Origin: Heliopora coerulea
Lineage: Eukaryota; Cnidaria; Anthozoa; Scleralcyonacea; Helioporidae
Assembly (NCBI GenBank): GCA_030142905.1
Contig: JASJOG010000149.1
Span: 186,001 to 250,000, forward strand
DNA length: 64,000 bases
Reading direction: 5' to 3'
Both the position numbers and the translations under genes were made by a program. The notes under the pieces were generated by a model. The model was not told the DNA's origin. It searched no databases and was given only the letters and a program-made list of their open reading frames with translations. Positions 45,057-57,734 of the stretch are shown piece after piece. Within the stretch, counting starts at the first letter, position 1; every line of letters begins with the position of its first letter.

Positions 45057-48000
45057 TTGACCTTATTTCGAAAGTTGAAAATTGGTCGAAAAATCGTGAA
45101 AAACAAAAGGTTAACCCCTTTACTTTTTGGTCCAATTTTTCCACCGAAAATAGTCAACGTAAATTCACCGAAAAACCACTCCAATCACTGCAAAACCACT
45201 TTCTATGCAATAAACTTTCGTATTTTGACCTTATTTCGAAAGTTGAAAATTGGTCGATAAATCGTGAAAAATCAAAGGTTAACCCCTTTACTTTTTAGTC
45301 CAATTTTTCGACCGAAAACAGTCAACGTAAATTCACCGAAAAACCACTCCAATCACTGCAAAACTACTTTCTATGCAATAAACTTTCATATTTTGACCTT
45401 ATTTCGAAAGTTAGAAATTGATCGATAAATCGTCAAAAACAAAAGGTTAACCCATTTACTTTTTGGTGAAATGTTTCGACCTAAAATACTCAACGTAATT
45501 TCACCGAAAAACCACTCCAATCACTGCAAAACTACTTTCTATGCAATAAACTTTCGTATTTTGACCTTATTTCGAAAGTTGGAAATTGATCGATAAATCG
45601 ACAAAAACCAAAGGTTAACCCTTTTACATTTTGGTCCAATTTTTCGACCGAAAACAGTCAACTTAAATTCACCGAAAAACCACTCCAATCACTGCAAAAC
45701 TACTTTCTATGCAATAAACTTTCGTATTTTTACCTTATTTCGAAAGTTAGAAATTGATCGATAAATCGTCAAAAACAATAGGTTAACCCATTTACTTTTT
45801 GGTCGAATTTTTCGACCGAAAACAGTCAACGTAAATTCACCGAAAAACCACTCCAATCACTGCAAAACCACTTTCTATGCAATAAACTTTCGTATTTCGA
45901 CCTTATTTCGAAAGTTGAAAATTGGTCTAAAAATCGTGAAAAATCAAAGGTTAACCCCTTTACTTTTTAGTCCAATTTTTCGACCGAAAACAGTCAACGT
46001 AAATTCACCGAAAAACCACTCCAATCACTGCAAAACTACTTTCTATGCAATAAACTTTCATATTTTGACCTTATTTCGAAAGTTGAAAATTGGTCGAAAA
46101 ATCGTGAAAAACCAAAGGTTAACCCCTTTACTTTTTGGTGAAATTTTTCGACCTAAAATACTCAACGTAATTTCACCGAAAAACCACTCCAATCATTTCA
46201 AAACTACTTTCTATGCAATAAACTTTCGTATTTTGATCTTATTTCGAAAGTTGAAAATTGATGGAAAAATCGTCAAAAACCAAAGGTTAACCCCTTTACT
46301 TTTTGGTGAAATTTTTCGACCGTAAACAGTCAACGTAATTTCACCGAAAATCCACTCCAATCACTGCAAAACTACTTTCTATGCAATAAACTTTCATATT
46401 TTGAACTTATTTCGAAAGTTGGAAATTGGTCGATAAATCGTCAAAAACCAAAGGTTAACCCCTTTACTTTTTGGTGAAATTTTTCGACCTAAAATACTCA
46501 ACGTAATTTCACCGAAAAACCACTCCAATCACTGCAAAACTACTTTCTATGCAATAAACTTTCGTATTTTGACCTTATTTCGAAAGTTGGAAATTGATCG
46601 ATAAATCGTCAAAAACCAAAGGTTAACCCTTTTACATTTTGGTCCAATTTTTCGACCAAAAACAGTCAACTTAAATTCACCGAAAAACCACTCCAATCAC
46701 TGCAAAACAACTTTCTATGCAATAAACTTTCTTATTTTGACCTTATTTCGAAAGTTGAAAATTGGTCGAAAAATCGTGAAAAATCAAAGGTTAACCCCTT
46801 TACTTTTTAGTCCAATTTTTCGACCGAAAACAGTCAACGTAAATTCACCGAAAAACCACTCCAATCACTGCAAAACCACTTTCTATGCAATAAACTTTCA
46901 TATTTTGACCTTATTTCGAAAGTTGAAAATTGGTCCAAAAATCGTGAAAAACCAAAGGTTAACCCCTTTACTTTTTGGTGAAATTTTTCGAGCTAAAATA
47001 CTCAACGTAATTTCACCGAAAAACCACTCCAATCACAGCAAAACTACTTGCTATGCAATTAAAATTTCATATTTTGACCTTATTTCGAAAGTTGAAAATT
47101 GGTCGAAAAATCGTGAAAAACCAAAGGTTAACCCCTTTACTTTTTGGTCCAATTTTTAGACCGAAAATAGTCAACGTAATTTTACCGAAAAACCACTCCA
47201 ATCATTTCAAAACTACTTTCTATGCAATAAACTTTCGAATTTTGATCTTATTTCGAAAGTTGAAAATTGATCGAAAAATCGTCAAAAACCAAAGGTTAAC
47301 CCCTTTACTTTTTGGTGAAATTTTTCGACCTAAAATACTCAACGTAATTTCACCGAAAAACCACTCCAATCACTGCAAAACTACTTTCTATGCAATAAAC
47401 TTTCGTATTTTGACCTTATTTCGAAAGTTGGAAATTGATCGATAAATCGTCAAAAACCAAAGGTTAACCCTTTTACATTTTGGTCCAATTTTTCGACCGA
47501 AAACAGTCAACTTAAATTCACCGAAAAACCACTCCAATCACTGCAAAACTACTTTCTATGCAATAAACTTTCTTATTTTGACCTTATTTCGAAAGTTGAA
47601 AATTGGTCGAAAAATCGTGAAAAACAAAAGGTTAACCCCTTTACTTTTTGGTCCAATTTTTCCACCGAAAATAGTCAACGTAAATTCACCGAAAAACCAC
47701 TCCAATCACTGCAAAACCACTTTCTATGCAATAAACTTTCGTATTTTGACCTTATTTCGAAAGTTGAAAATTGGTCGATAAATCGTGAAAAATCAAAGGT
47801 TAACCCCTTTACTTTTTAGTCCAATTTTTCGACCGAAAACAGTCAACGTAAATTCACCGAAAAACCACTCCAATCACTGCAAAACTACTTTCTATGCAAT
47901 AAACTTTCATATTTTGACCTTATTTCGAAAGTTAGAAATTGATCGATAAATCGTCAAAAACAAAAGGTTAACCCATTTACTTTTTGGTGAAATGTTTCGA

Positions 48001-50085
48001 CCTAAAATACTCAACGTAATTTCACCGAAAAACCACTCCAATCACTGCAAAACTACTTTCTATGCAATAAACTTTCGTATTTTGACCTTATTTCGAAAGT
48101 TGGAAATTGATCGATAAATCGACAAAAACCAAAGGTTAACCCTTTTACATTTTGGTCCAATTTTTCGACCGAAAACAGTCAACTTAAATTCACCGAAAAA
48201 CCACTCCAATCACTGCAAAACTACTTTCTATGCAATAAACTTTCGTATTTTTACCTTATTTCGAAAGTTAGAAATTGATCGATAAATCGTCAAAAACAAT
48301 AGGTTAACCCATTTACTTTTTGGTCGAATTTTTCGACCGAAAACAGTCAACGTAAATTCACCGAAAAACCACTCCAATCACTGCAAAACCACTTTCTATG
48401 AAATAAACTTTCGTATTTCGACCTTATTTCGAAAGTTGAAAATTGGTCTAAAAATCGTGAAAAATCAAAGGTTAACCCCTTTACTTTTTAGTCCAATTTT
48501 TCGACCGAAAACAGTCAACGTAAATTCACCGAAAAACCACTCCAATCACTGCAAAACTACTTTCTATGCAATAAACTTTCGTATTTTGATCTTATTTCGA
48601 AAGTTGAAAATTGATCGAAAAATCGTCAAAAACCAAAGGTTAACCCCTTTACTTTTTGGTGAAATTTTTCGACCTAAAATACTCAACGTAATTTCACCGA
48701 AAAACCACTCCAATCACTGCAAAACTACTTTCTATGCAATAAACTTTCGTATTTTGACCTTATTTCGAAAGTTGGAAATTGATCGATAAATCGTCAAAAA
48801 CCAAAGGTTAACCCTTTTACATTTTGGTCCAATTTTTCGACCGAAAACAGTCAACTTAAATTCACCGAAAAACCACTCCAATCACTGCAAAACAACTTTC
48901 TATGCAATAAACTTTCTTATTTTGACCTTATTTCGAAAGTTGAAAATTGGTCGAAAAATCGTGAAAAATCAAAGGTTAACCCCTTTACTTTTTAGTCCAA
49001 TTTTTCGACCGAAAACAGTCAACGTAAATTCACCGAAAAACCACTCCAATCACTGCAAAACCACTTTCTATGCAATAAACTTTCATATTTTGACCTTATT
49101 TCGAAAGTTGAAAATTGGTCCAAAAATCGTGAAAAACCAAAGGTTAACCCCTTTACTTTTTGGTGAAATTTTTCGAGCTAAAATACTCAACGTAATTTCA
49201 CCGAAAAACCACTCCAATCACAGCAAAACTACTTTCTATGCAATTAAAATTTCATATTTTGACCTTATTTCGAAAGTTGAAAATTGGTCGAAAAATCGTG
49301 AAAAACCAAAGGTTAACCCCTTTACTTTTTGGTCCAATTTTTAGACCGAAAATAGTCAACGTAATTTTACCGAAAAACCACTCCAATCATTTCAAAACTA
49401 CTTTCTATGCAATAAACTTTCGAATTTTGATCTTATTTCGAAAGTTGAAAATTGATCGAAAAATCGTCAAAAACCAAAGGTTAACCCCTTTACTTTTTGG
49501 TGAAATTTTTCGACCTAAAATACTCAACGTAATTTCACCGAAAAATCACTCCAATCACTGCAAAACTACTTTCTATGCAATTAACTTTCATATTTTGACC
49601 TTATTTCGAAAGTTGAAAATTGGTAGAAAAATCGTGATAAACCAAAGGTTAACCCCTTTACTTTTTGGTCCAATTTTTCGACCGAAAATAGTCTACGTAA
49701 ATTCACCGAAAAACCACTCCAATCACTGCAAAACCACTTTCTATGCAATAAACTTTCGTATTTTGACCTTATTTCGAAAGTGGGAAATTGGTCGAAAAAT
49801 CGTGAAAAACCAAAGGTTAACCCCCTTACTTTTTGGTCAAATTTTTCGACCTAAAATACTCAACGTAATTTCACCGAAAAACCACTCCAATCACTGCAAA
49901 ACTACTTTCTATGCAATTAACTTTCATATTTTGACCTTATTTCGAAAGTTGAAAATTGGTCGAAAAATCGTGAAAAACCAAAGGTTAACCCCTTTACTTT
50001 TTGGTCCAATTTTTCCACCGAAAATAGTCAACGTAAATTCACCGAAAAACTCTCCAATCACTGCAAAACTACTTTCTATGCAATA
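45057..50085 (+). repeat. Large internal duplications with 2,521- and 2,185-bp offsets
   Basis: Landmarks at 45,057 and 45,915 recur at 47,578 and 48,436, an offset of 2,521 bp (15 monomers plus 1). Landmarks at 46,737 recur at 48,922, an offset of 2,185 bp (13 monomers plus 1). A related copy of the second set lies at 41,346. The blocks share rare variants, including TTTTACATTTTGG in place of TTTTACTTTTTGG, a GGTCTAAAAATCG copy, and an AATTAAAATTTCAT copy with an extra base. The two offsets fit partly overlapping duplications by unequal exchange. Block edges are approximate. Confidence 0.75.
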
Positions 50086-50439
50086 AACTTTCATATTTTG
50101 ACCTTATTTCGAAAGTTGAAAATTGGTCGAAAAATCGTGAAAAACCAAAGGTTAACCCCTTTACTTTTTGGTCCATTTTTTCGACCGAAAACAGTCAACG
50201 TAAATTCACCGAAAAACGACTCCAATCACTGCAAATCCACTTTCTATGCAATAAATTTTCGTATTTTGACCTTATAATTGAAATATTTTGACCTTATATT
50301 GAAAATTGGTCGAAAAATCGTGAAAAATCAAAGGTTAACCCCTTTACTTTTTAGTCCAATTTTTCGACCGAAAACAGACAACGTAAATTCACCGAAAAAC
50401 CACTCCAATCACTGCAAAACTACTTTCTATGCAATAAAC

Positions 50440-51783
50440 TTTCGTATTTTGACCTTATTTCGAAAGTTGGAAATTGGTCGAAAAATCGTCAAAAACCAAA
50501 GGTTAACCCCTTTACTTTTTGGTGAAATGTTTCGACCTAAAATACTCAACGTAATTTCACCGAAAAACCACTCCAATCACTGCAAAACTACTTTCTATGC
50601 AATAAACTTTCATATTTTGACCTTATTTCGAAAGTTGAAAATTGGTCGAAAAATCGTGAAAAACCAAAGGTTAACCCCTTTACTTTTTGGTCCAATTTTT
50701 CCACCGAAAATAGTCAACATAAATTCACCGAAAAACCACTCCAATCATTTCAAAACTACTTTCTATGCAATAAACGTTCGTATTTTGACCTTATTTCGAA
50801 AGTTGAAAATTGATCGAAAAATCGTAAAAAACCAAAGGTTAACCCCTTTACTTTTTGGTGAAATTTTTCGACCTAAAATACTCAACGTAATTTCACCGAA
50901 AAACCACTCCAATCACTGCAAAACCACTTTCTATGCAATAAACTTTCGTATTTCGACCTTATTTCGAAAGTTGAAAATTGGTCGAAAAATCGTGAAAAAT
51001 CAAAGGTTAACCCCTTTACTTTTTAGTCCAATTTTTCGACCGAAAACAGTCAACGTAAATTCACCGAAAAAGCACTCCAATCACTGCAAAACTACTTTCT
51101 ATGCAATAAACTTTCGTATTTTGACCTTATTTCGAAAGTTGGAAATTGGTCGAAAAATCGTCAAAAACCAAAGGTTAACCCCTTTACTTTTTGGTGAAAT
51201 GTTTCGACCTAAAATACTCAACGTAATTTCACCGAAAAACCACTCCAATCACTGCAAAACTACTTTCTATGCAATAAACTTTCATATTTTGACCTTATTT
51301 CGAAAGTTGAAAATTGGTCGAAAAATCGTGAAAAACCAAAGGTTAACCCCTTTACTTTTTGGTCCAATTTTTCCACCGAAAATAGTCAACATAAATTCAC
51401 CGAAAAACCACTCCAATCATTTCAAAACTACTTTCTATGCAATAAACGTTCGTATTTTGACCTTATTTCGAAAGTTGAAAATTGATCGAAAAATCGTAAA
51501 AAACCAAAGGTTAACCCCTTTACTTTTTGGTGAAATTTTTCGACCTAAAATACTCAACGTAATTTCACCGAAAAACCACTCCAATCACTGCAAAACCACT
51601 TTCTATGCAATAAACTTTCGTATTTCGACCTTATTTCGAAAGTTGAAAATTGGTCGAAAAATCGTGAAAAATCAAAGGTTAACCCCTTTACTTTTTAGTC
51701 CAATTTTTCGACCGAAAACAGTCAACGTAAATTCACCGAAAAAGCACTCCAATCACTGCAAAACTACTTTCTATGCAATAAAC
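50440..51783 (+). repeat. Tandem duplication of a 4-monomer, 672-bp block
   Basis: Two adjacent 672-bp blocks carry the same ordered variants: GGTGAAATGTTTCG, then a CAACATAAATTC copy (50,715 and 51,387), then a GTAAAAAACC copy, then a copy reading AAAAAGCACTCC. The last is a private change seen in both blocks (near 51,068 and 51,740), so the duplication followed that mutation. Edges are estimated from where the variant order stops matching. Confidence 0.8.
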
Positions 51784-54700
51784 TTTCGTATTTTGACCTT
51801 ATTTCGAAAGTTGAAAATTGATGGAAAAATCGTCAAAAACCAAAGGTTAACCCCTTTACTTTTTGGTGAAATTTTTCGACCGAAAACAGTCAACGTAATT
51901 TCACCGAAAATCCACTCCAATCACTGCAAAACTACTTTCTATGCAATAAACTTTCATATTTTGACCTTATTTCGAAAGTTGGAAATTGGTCGATAAATCG
52001 TCAAAAACCAAAGGTTAACCCCTTTACTTTTTGGTGAAATTTTTCGACCTAAAATACTCAACGTAATTTCACCGAAAAACCACTCCAATCACTGCAAAAC
52101 TACTTTCTATGCAATAAACTTTCGTATTTTGACCTTATTTCGAAAGTTGGAAATTGGTCGATAAATCGTCAAAAACCAAAGGTTAACCCCTTTACTTTTT
52201 GGTGAAATTTTTCGACCTAAAATACTCAACGTAATTTCACCGAAAAACCACTCCAATCACTGCAAAACTACTTTCTATGCAATAAACGTTCGTATTTTGA
52301 CCTTATTTCGAAAGTTGGAAATTGATCGATAAATCGTCAAAAACCAAAGGTTAACCCTTTTACATTTTGGTCCAATTTTTCGACCGAAAACAGTCAACTT
52401 AAATTCACCGAAAAACCACTCCAATCACTGCAAAACTACTTTCTATGCAATAAACTTTCTTATTTTGACCTTATTTCGAAAGTTGAAAATTGGTCGAAAA
52501 ATCGTGAAAAACCAAAGGTCAACCCCTTTACTTTTTGGTCCAATTTTTCCACCGAAAATAGTCAACGTAAATTCACCGAAAAACCACTCCAATCACTGCA
52601 AAACCACTTTCTATGCAATAAACTTTCGTATTTTGACCTTATTTCGAAAGTTGAAAATTGGTCGATAAATCGTGAAAAATCAAAGGTTAACCCCTTTACT
52701 TTTTAGTCCAATTTTTCGACCGAAAACAGTCAACGTAAATTCACCGAAAAACCACTCCAATCACTGCAAAACTACTTTCTATGCAATAAACTTTCATATT
52801 TTGACCTTATTTCGAAAGTTAGAAATTGATCGATAAATCGTCAAAAACAAAAGGTTAACCCATTTACTTTTTGGTGAAATGTTTCGACCTAAAATACTCA
52901 ACGTAATTTCACCGAAAAACCACTCCAATCACTGCAAAACTACTTTCTATGCAATAAACTTTCGTATTTTGACCTTATTTCGAAAGTTGGAAATTGATCG
53001 ATAAATCGTCAAAAACCAAAGGTTAACCCTTTTACATTTTGGTCCAATTTTTCGACCGAAAACAGTCAACTTAAATTCACCGAAAAACCACTCCAATCAC
53101 TGCAAAACTACTTTCTATGCAATAAACTTTCGTATTTTTACCTTATTTCGAAAGTTAGAAATTGATCGATAAATCGTCAAAAACCAAAGTTTAACCCCTT
53201 TACTTTTCGGTCCAATTATTCGACCGAAAACAGTCAACGTAAATTCACCGAAAAACCACTCCAATCACTGCAAAACCACTTTCTATGCAATAAACTTTCA
53301 TATTTTGACCTCATTTCGAAAGTTGAAAATTGATCGAAAAATCGTGAAAAACCAAAGGTTAACCCCTTTACTTTTTGGTCCAATTTTTCGACCGAAAACA
53401 GTCAACATAAATTCACCGAAAAACCACTCCAATCACTGCAAAACCACTTTCTATGCAATAAACTTTCGTATTTTGACCTTATTTCGAAAGTTGGAAATTG
53501 ATCGAAAGATCGTCAAAAACCAAAGGTTAACCCCTTTACTTTTTGGTGAAATTTTTAGACCTAAAATACTCAACGTAATTTCACCGAAAAACCACTCCAA
53601 TCATTTCAAAACTACTTTCTATGCAATAAACGTTCGTATTTTGACCTTATTTCGAAAGTTTAAAATTGGTCGAAAAATCGTGAAAAATCAAAGGTTAACC
53701 CCTTTACTTTTTGGTGAAATTTTTCGACCTAAAATACTCAACGTAATTTCACCGAAAAACCACTCCAATCATTTCAAAACTACTTTCTATGCAATAAACT
53801 TTCGTATTTTGATCTTATTTCGAAAGTTGAAAATTGATGGAAAAATCGTCAAAAACCAAAGGTTAACCCCTTTACTTTTTGGTGAAATTTTTCGACTGAA
53901 AACATCAACGTAATTTCACCGAAAATCCACTCCAATCACTGCAAAACTACTTTCTATGCAATAAACTTTCATATTTTGACCTTATTTCGAAAGTTGGAAA
54001 TTGGTCGATAAATCGTCAAAAACCAAAGGTTAACCCCTTTACTTTTTGGTGAAATTTTTCGACCTAAAATACTCAACGTAATTTCACCGAAAAACCACTC
54101 CAATCACTGCAAAACTACTTTCTATGCAATAAACTTTCGTATTTTGACCTTATTTCGAAAGTTGGAAATTGATCGATAAATCGTCAAAAACCAAAGGTTA
54201 ACCCTTTTACATTTTGGTCCAATTTTTCGACCGAAAACAGTCAACTTAAATTCACCGAAAAACCACTCCAATCACTGCAAAACTACTTTCTATGCAATAA
54301 ACTTTCGTATTTTGACCTTATTTCGAAAGTTAGAAATTGATCGATAAATCGTCAAAAACAAAAGGTTAACCCATTTACTTTTTGGTCCAATTTTTCGAAC
54401 TAAAACAGTCAACGTAAATTCACCGAAAAACCACTCCAATCACTGCAAAACCACTTTCTATGCAATAAACTTTCGTATTTCGACCTTATTTCGAAAGTTG
54501 AAAATTGGTCGAAAAATCGTGAAAAATCAAAGGTTAACCCCTTTACTTTTTAGTCCAATTTTTCGACCGAAAACAGTCAACGTAAATTCACCGAAAAACC
54601 ACTCCAATCACTGCAAAACTACTTTCTATGCAATAAACTTTCGTATTTTGATCTTATTTCGAAAGTTGAAAATTGATCGAAAAATCGTCAAAAACCAAAG

Positions 54701-56480
54701 GTTAACCCCTTTACTTTTTGGTGAAATTTTTCAACCTAAAATACTCAACGTAAATTCACCGAAAAACCACTCCAATCACTGCAAAACCACTTTCTATGCA
54801 ATAAACTTTCGTATTTCGACCTTATTTCGAAAGTTGAAAATTGGTCGAAAAATCGTGAAAAATCAAAGGTTAACCCCTTTACTTTTTAATCCAATTTTTC
54901 GACCGAAAACAGTCAACTTAAATTCACCGAAAAACCACTCCAATCACTGCAAAACTACTTTCTATGCAATAAACTTTCATATTTTGACCTTATTTCGAAA
55001 GTTGAAAATTGGTCGAAAAATCGTGAAAAATCAAAGGTTAACCCCTTTACTTTTTAGTCCAATTTTTCGACCGAAAACAGTCAACGTAATTTCACCGAAA
55101 ATCCACTCCAATCACTGCAAAACTACTTTCTATGCAATAAACTTTCGTATTTTGACCTTATTTCGAAAGTTGAAAATTGGTCGAAAAATCGTGAAAAATC
55201 AAAGGTTAACCCCTTTACTTTTTGGTGAAATTTTTCGACCTAAAATACTCAACGTAATTTCACCGAAAAACCACTCCAATCACTGCAAAACTACTTTCTA
55301 TGCAATAAACTTTCGTATTTTGACCTTATTTCGAAAGTTGGAAATTAATCGATGAATCGTCAAAAACCAAAGGTTAACCCTTTTACATTTTGGTCCAATT
55401 TTTCGACCGAAAACAGTCAACTTAAATTCACCGAAAAACCACTCCAATCACTGCAAAACTACTTTCTATGCAATAAACTTTCTTATTTTGACCTTATTTC
55501 GAAAGTTGAGAATTGGTCGAAAAATCGTGAAAAACCAAAGGTTAACCCCTTTACTTTTTGGTCCAATTTTTCCACCGAAAATAGTCAACGTAAATTCACC
55601 GAAAAACCACTCCAATCACTGCAAAACCACTTTCTATTCAATAAACTTTCGTATTTTGACCTTATTTCGAAAGTTGAAAATTGATCGAAAAATCGTCAAA
55701 AACCAAAGGTTAACCCCTTTACTCTTCGGTCCAATTTTTCGACCGAAAACAGTCAACGTAAATTCACCGAAAAACCACTGCAATCACTGCAAAACTACTT
55801 TCTATGCAATAAACTTTCATATTTTGACCTTATTTCGAAAGTTGAAAATTGGTCGAAAAATCGTGAAAAACCAAAGGTTAACCCCTTTACTTTTTGGTCC
55901 AATTTTTCGACCAAAAACAGTCAACATAAATTCACCGAAAAACCACTCCAATCACTGCAAAACCACTTTCTATGCAATAAACTTTCGTATTTTGACCTTA
56001 TTTCGAAAGTTGAAAATTGGTCGAAAAATCGAGAAAAATCAAAGGTTAACCCCTTTACTTTTTAGTCCAATTTTTCCACCGAAAACAGTCAACGTAAATT
56101 CACCGAAAAACCACTCCAATCACTGCAAACTACTTTCTATGCAATAAACTTTCATATTTTGACTTTATTTCGAAAGTTGAAAATTGGTCGAAAAATCGTG
56201 AAAAACCAAAGATTAACCCCCTTTAATTTTTGGTCCAATTTTTCGACCTAAAATACTCAACGTAATTTCACCGAAAAACCACTCCAATCATTTCAAAACT
56301 ACTTTCTATGCAATAAACTTTCGTATTTTGATCTTATTTCGAAAGTTGAAAATTGATCGAAAAATCGTCAAAAACCAAAGGTTAACCCCTTTACTTTTTG
56401 GTCCAATTTTTCGAATTAAAGTATTCTACGTAATTTCACCGAAAAACCACTCCAATCACTGTAGAACTACTTTCTAAGCA

Positions 56481-57500
56481 AAGTTATATGGAATGGTTTG
56501 TGCATTATCTGGAAGTTATATGGAAGAAACGTTCATATTTTCACTACAATTGAAAAGTTTGAAATTGGTCGAAAAGTGGTCAAAAACGAGAGGTTAAGCA
56601 CCTGCTTTCTAAACGTATCTTTCTTTGCTTTACTGAAAGAAACGATAGTCTCAAATCCAGGGAAGATTAATAGGGTCAGTAAATAGGCCTAAAACACCTA
56701 AAATACTCATACCAATATCTATTTCATTTTTATAACTATTTTAATAGATACATTATTTGTGTAATTTAGATAATAGTAAATTTTCACTTCTTTCTACTAG
56801 TTAATATTAATGTATACGTAGCTTAGCAATACCTGTATTTAGGTCATGCACGTCAAGCTTTAATTAAACCTTAAACCTAAACCACTTTACTTTTTCGTGA
56901 AATTTTTCGACGTAAAATAGTCAAGGTAATTTTACCCAAACACCACTCAAATCAGTCTAAAACTAATTTATATGCAATAAATGTTCGCATTTTCACCTTA
57001 AGTTTCATAGTTGTCGAAAAATGGTGAAAAACGAAAGGTGAAAACCCTTCACTTTTTGGTCCGATATTTTGAAATAAAATAAGGTAATTCCGACCAAAAA
57101 CCTCTCAAGTCACTGCAAAACTAATTTATATGTAATAAACGTTCATATTTCGACCTCAATTGGATAGTTTGAAATTGGTCGGAAAATGGTGAGAAACTAA
57201 AGGTTAACCCTTTTACTTTTACTCGTTCAAAGTTTTCGACCCAAAATAGTCAAGCTAATTTCACGCAAAAACCACTCAAATCACTGTAAAAACTAACTTA
57301 TATGCAATAAAGTTTCATATTTTCACCTCAATTTGACAGTTTCAAATTGGTCGAAAAATCGTGAAAAACCCTTTGGTTTTTGGTCAAATATTTGGACCGA
57401 AAACAATCAAGGTAATTTTACCCAAAAACCACTCAAATCAATGTTAAACTTATATGCAATTAACTGTCATATTTTGACGTCAATTCGAAAGTTTTCCCTA
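56481..57500 (+). repeat. Degenerate satellite monomers at the array edge
   Basis: A decayed partial monomer (about 56,525-56,618) and about 3.7 decayed monomers (56,880-57,500) keep recognisable words such as TATGCAATAA, TTTGAAATTGGTCG, GGTTAACCC and CACTCAAATCA, with many substitutions and indels. TATGCAATAA-type landmarks fall at about 56,972, 57,130, 57,302 and 57,454, spacings of roughly 158, 172 and 152 instead of 168. Homology stops abruptly at about 57,500. Decay at the edge beside a homogeneous core is the expected outcome of unequal exchange. Confidence 0.9.
56619..56879. other. AT-rich non-satellite sequence within the array edge
   Basis: About 260 bp without resemblance to the monomer, lying between decayed satellite copies. 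It is strongly AT-rich and has no open frame of note, no terminal repeats I can define and no recognisable domain. It may be an old insertion or satellite decayed beyond recognition. Confidence 0.6.
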
Positions 57501-57734
57501 ACACGTACCTGTGGGGTGGTTATAGCGCCCCTCTCCGCTTTTCAGTAGTCGATTTTAGTGAGAACAGGGGGAACCACGTGAAGGTATCGACTTCCCTGGG
57601 ACTACTCCTGGCACACTTGGGCTTTTTAAGCCGGCCAGTAGACCTCCTGCCACAGGAGCGGTACACAACCTGTTCGTCCCTTCTCCCCCCAAAAAATGTG
57701 TGCATTTTTTTACGTGAATGCACAAACACGTGTA
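57501..57734. other. Unassigned GC-richer sequence; no gene seen
   Basis: Composition changes sharply from the satellite. Short open frames exist on both strands, but none has a recognisable domain and the plus-strand one runs straight into the microsatellite. A simple inverted repeat, TGTGCATT (57,699-57,706) and AATGCACA (57,717-57,724), is present. It could be part of an unrecognised mobile element. Confidence 0.5.

Larger units (their letters stand above)
1..56480 (+). repeat. Satellite array, 168-bp monomer, about 335 copies
   Basis: The word TCTATG followed by CAATAAAC (or a close variant) recurs at 162, 329, 497 and 665, spacings of 167, 168 and 168, and the same period holds to about 56,480. 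All copies lie head to tail in one orientation. The monomer is AT-rich with A- and T-tracts, and carries an HpaI-type site, GTTAAC, in nearly every copy. Recurrent alternatives split monomers into subtypes: GGTCCAAT, AGTCCAAT, GGTGAAAT or GGTCAAAT at one site; ACAGTC, ATAGTC or ATACTC at another; CACTGC or CATTTC; TTTCGT or TTTCAT. Subtypes recur in blocks, which is higher-order structure. The array starts before the window. Position and size suit centromeric or pericentromeric heterochromatin, but that role is inferred. I see no gene in it. Confidence 0.98.

Noticed and set aside
1..56480. Possible CRISPR array
   Set aside because: Repeats are contiguous 168-bp monomers with no unique spacers, and the window is eukaryotic in character.
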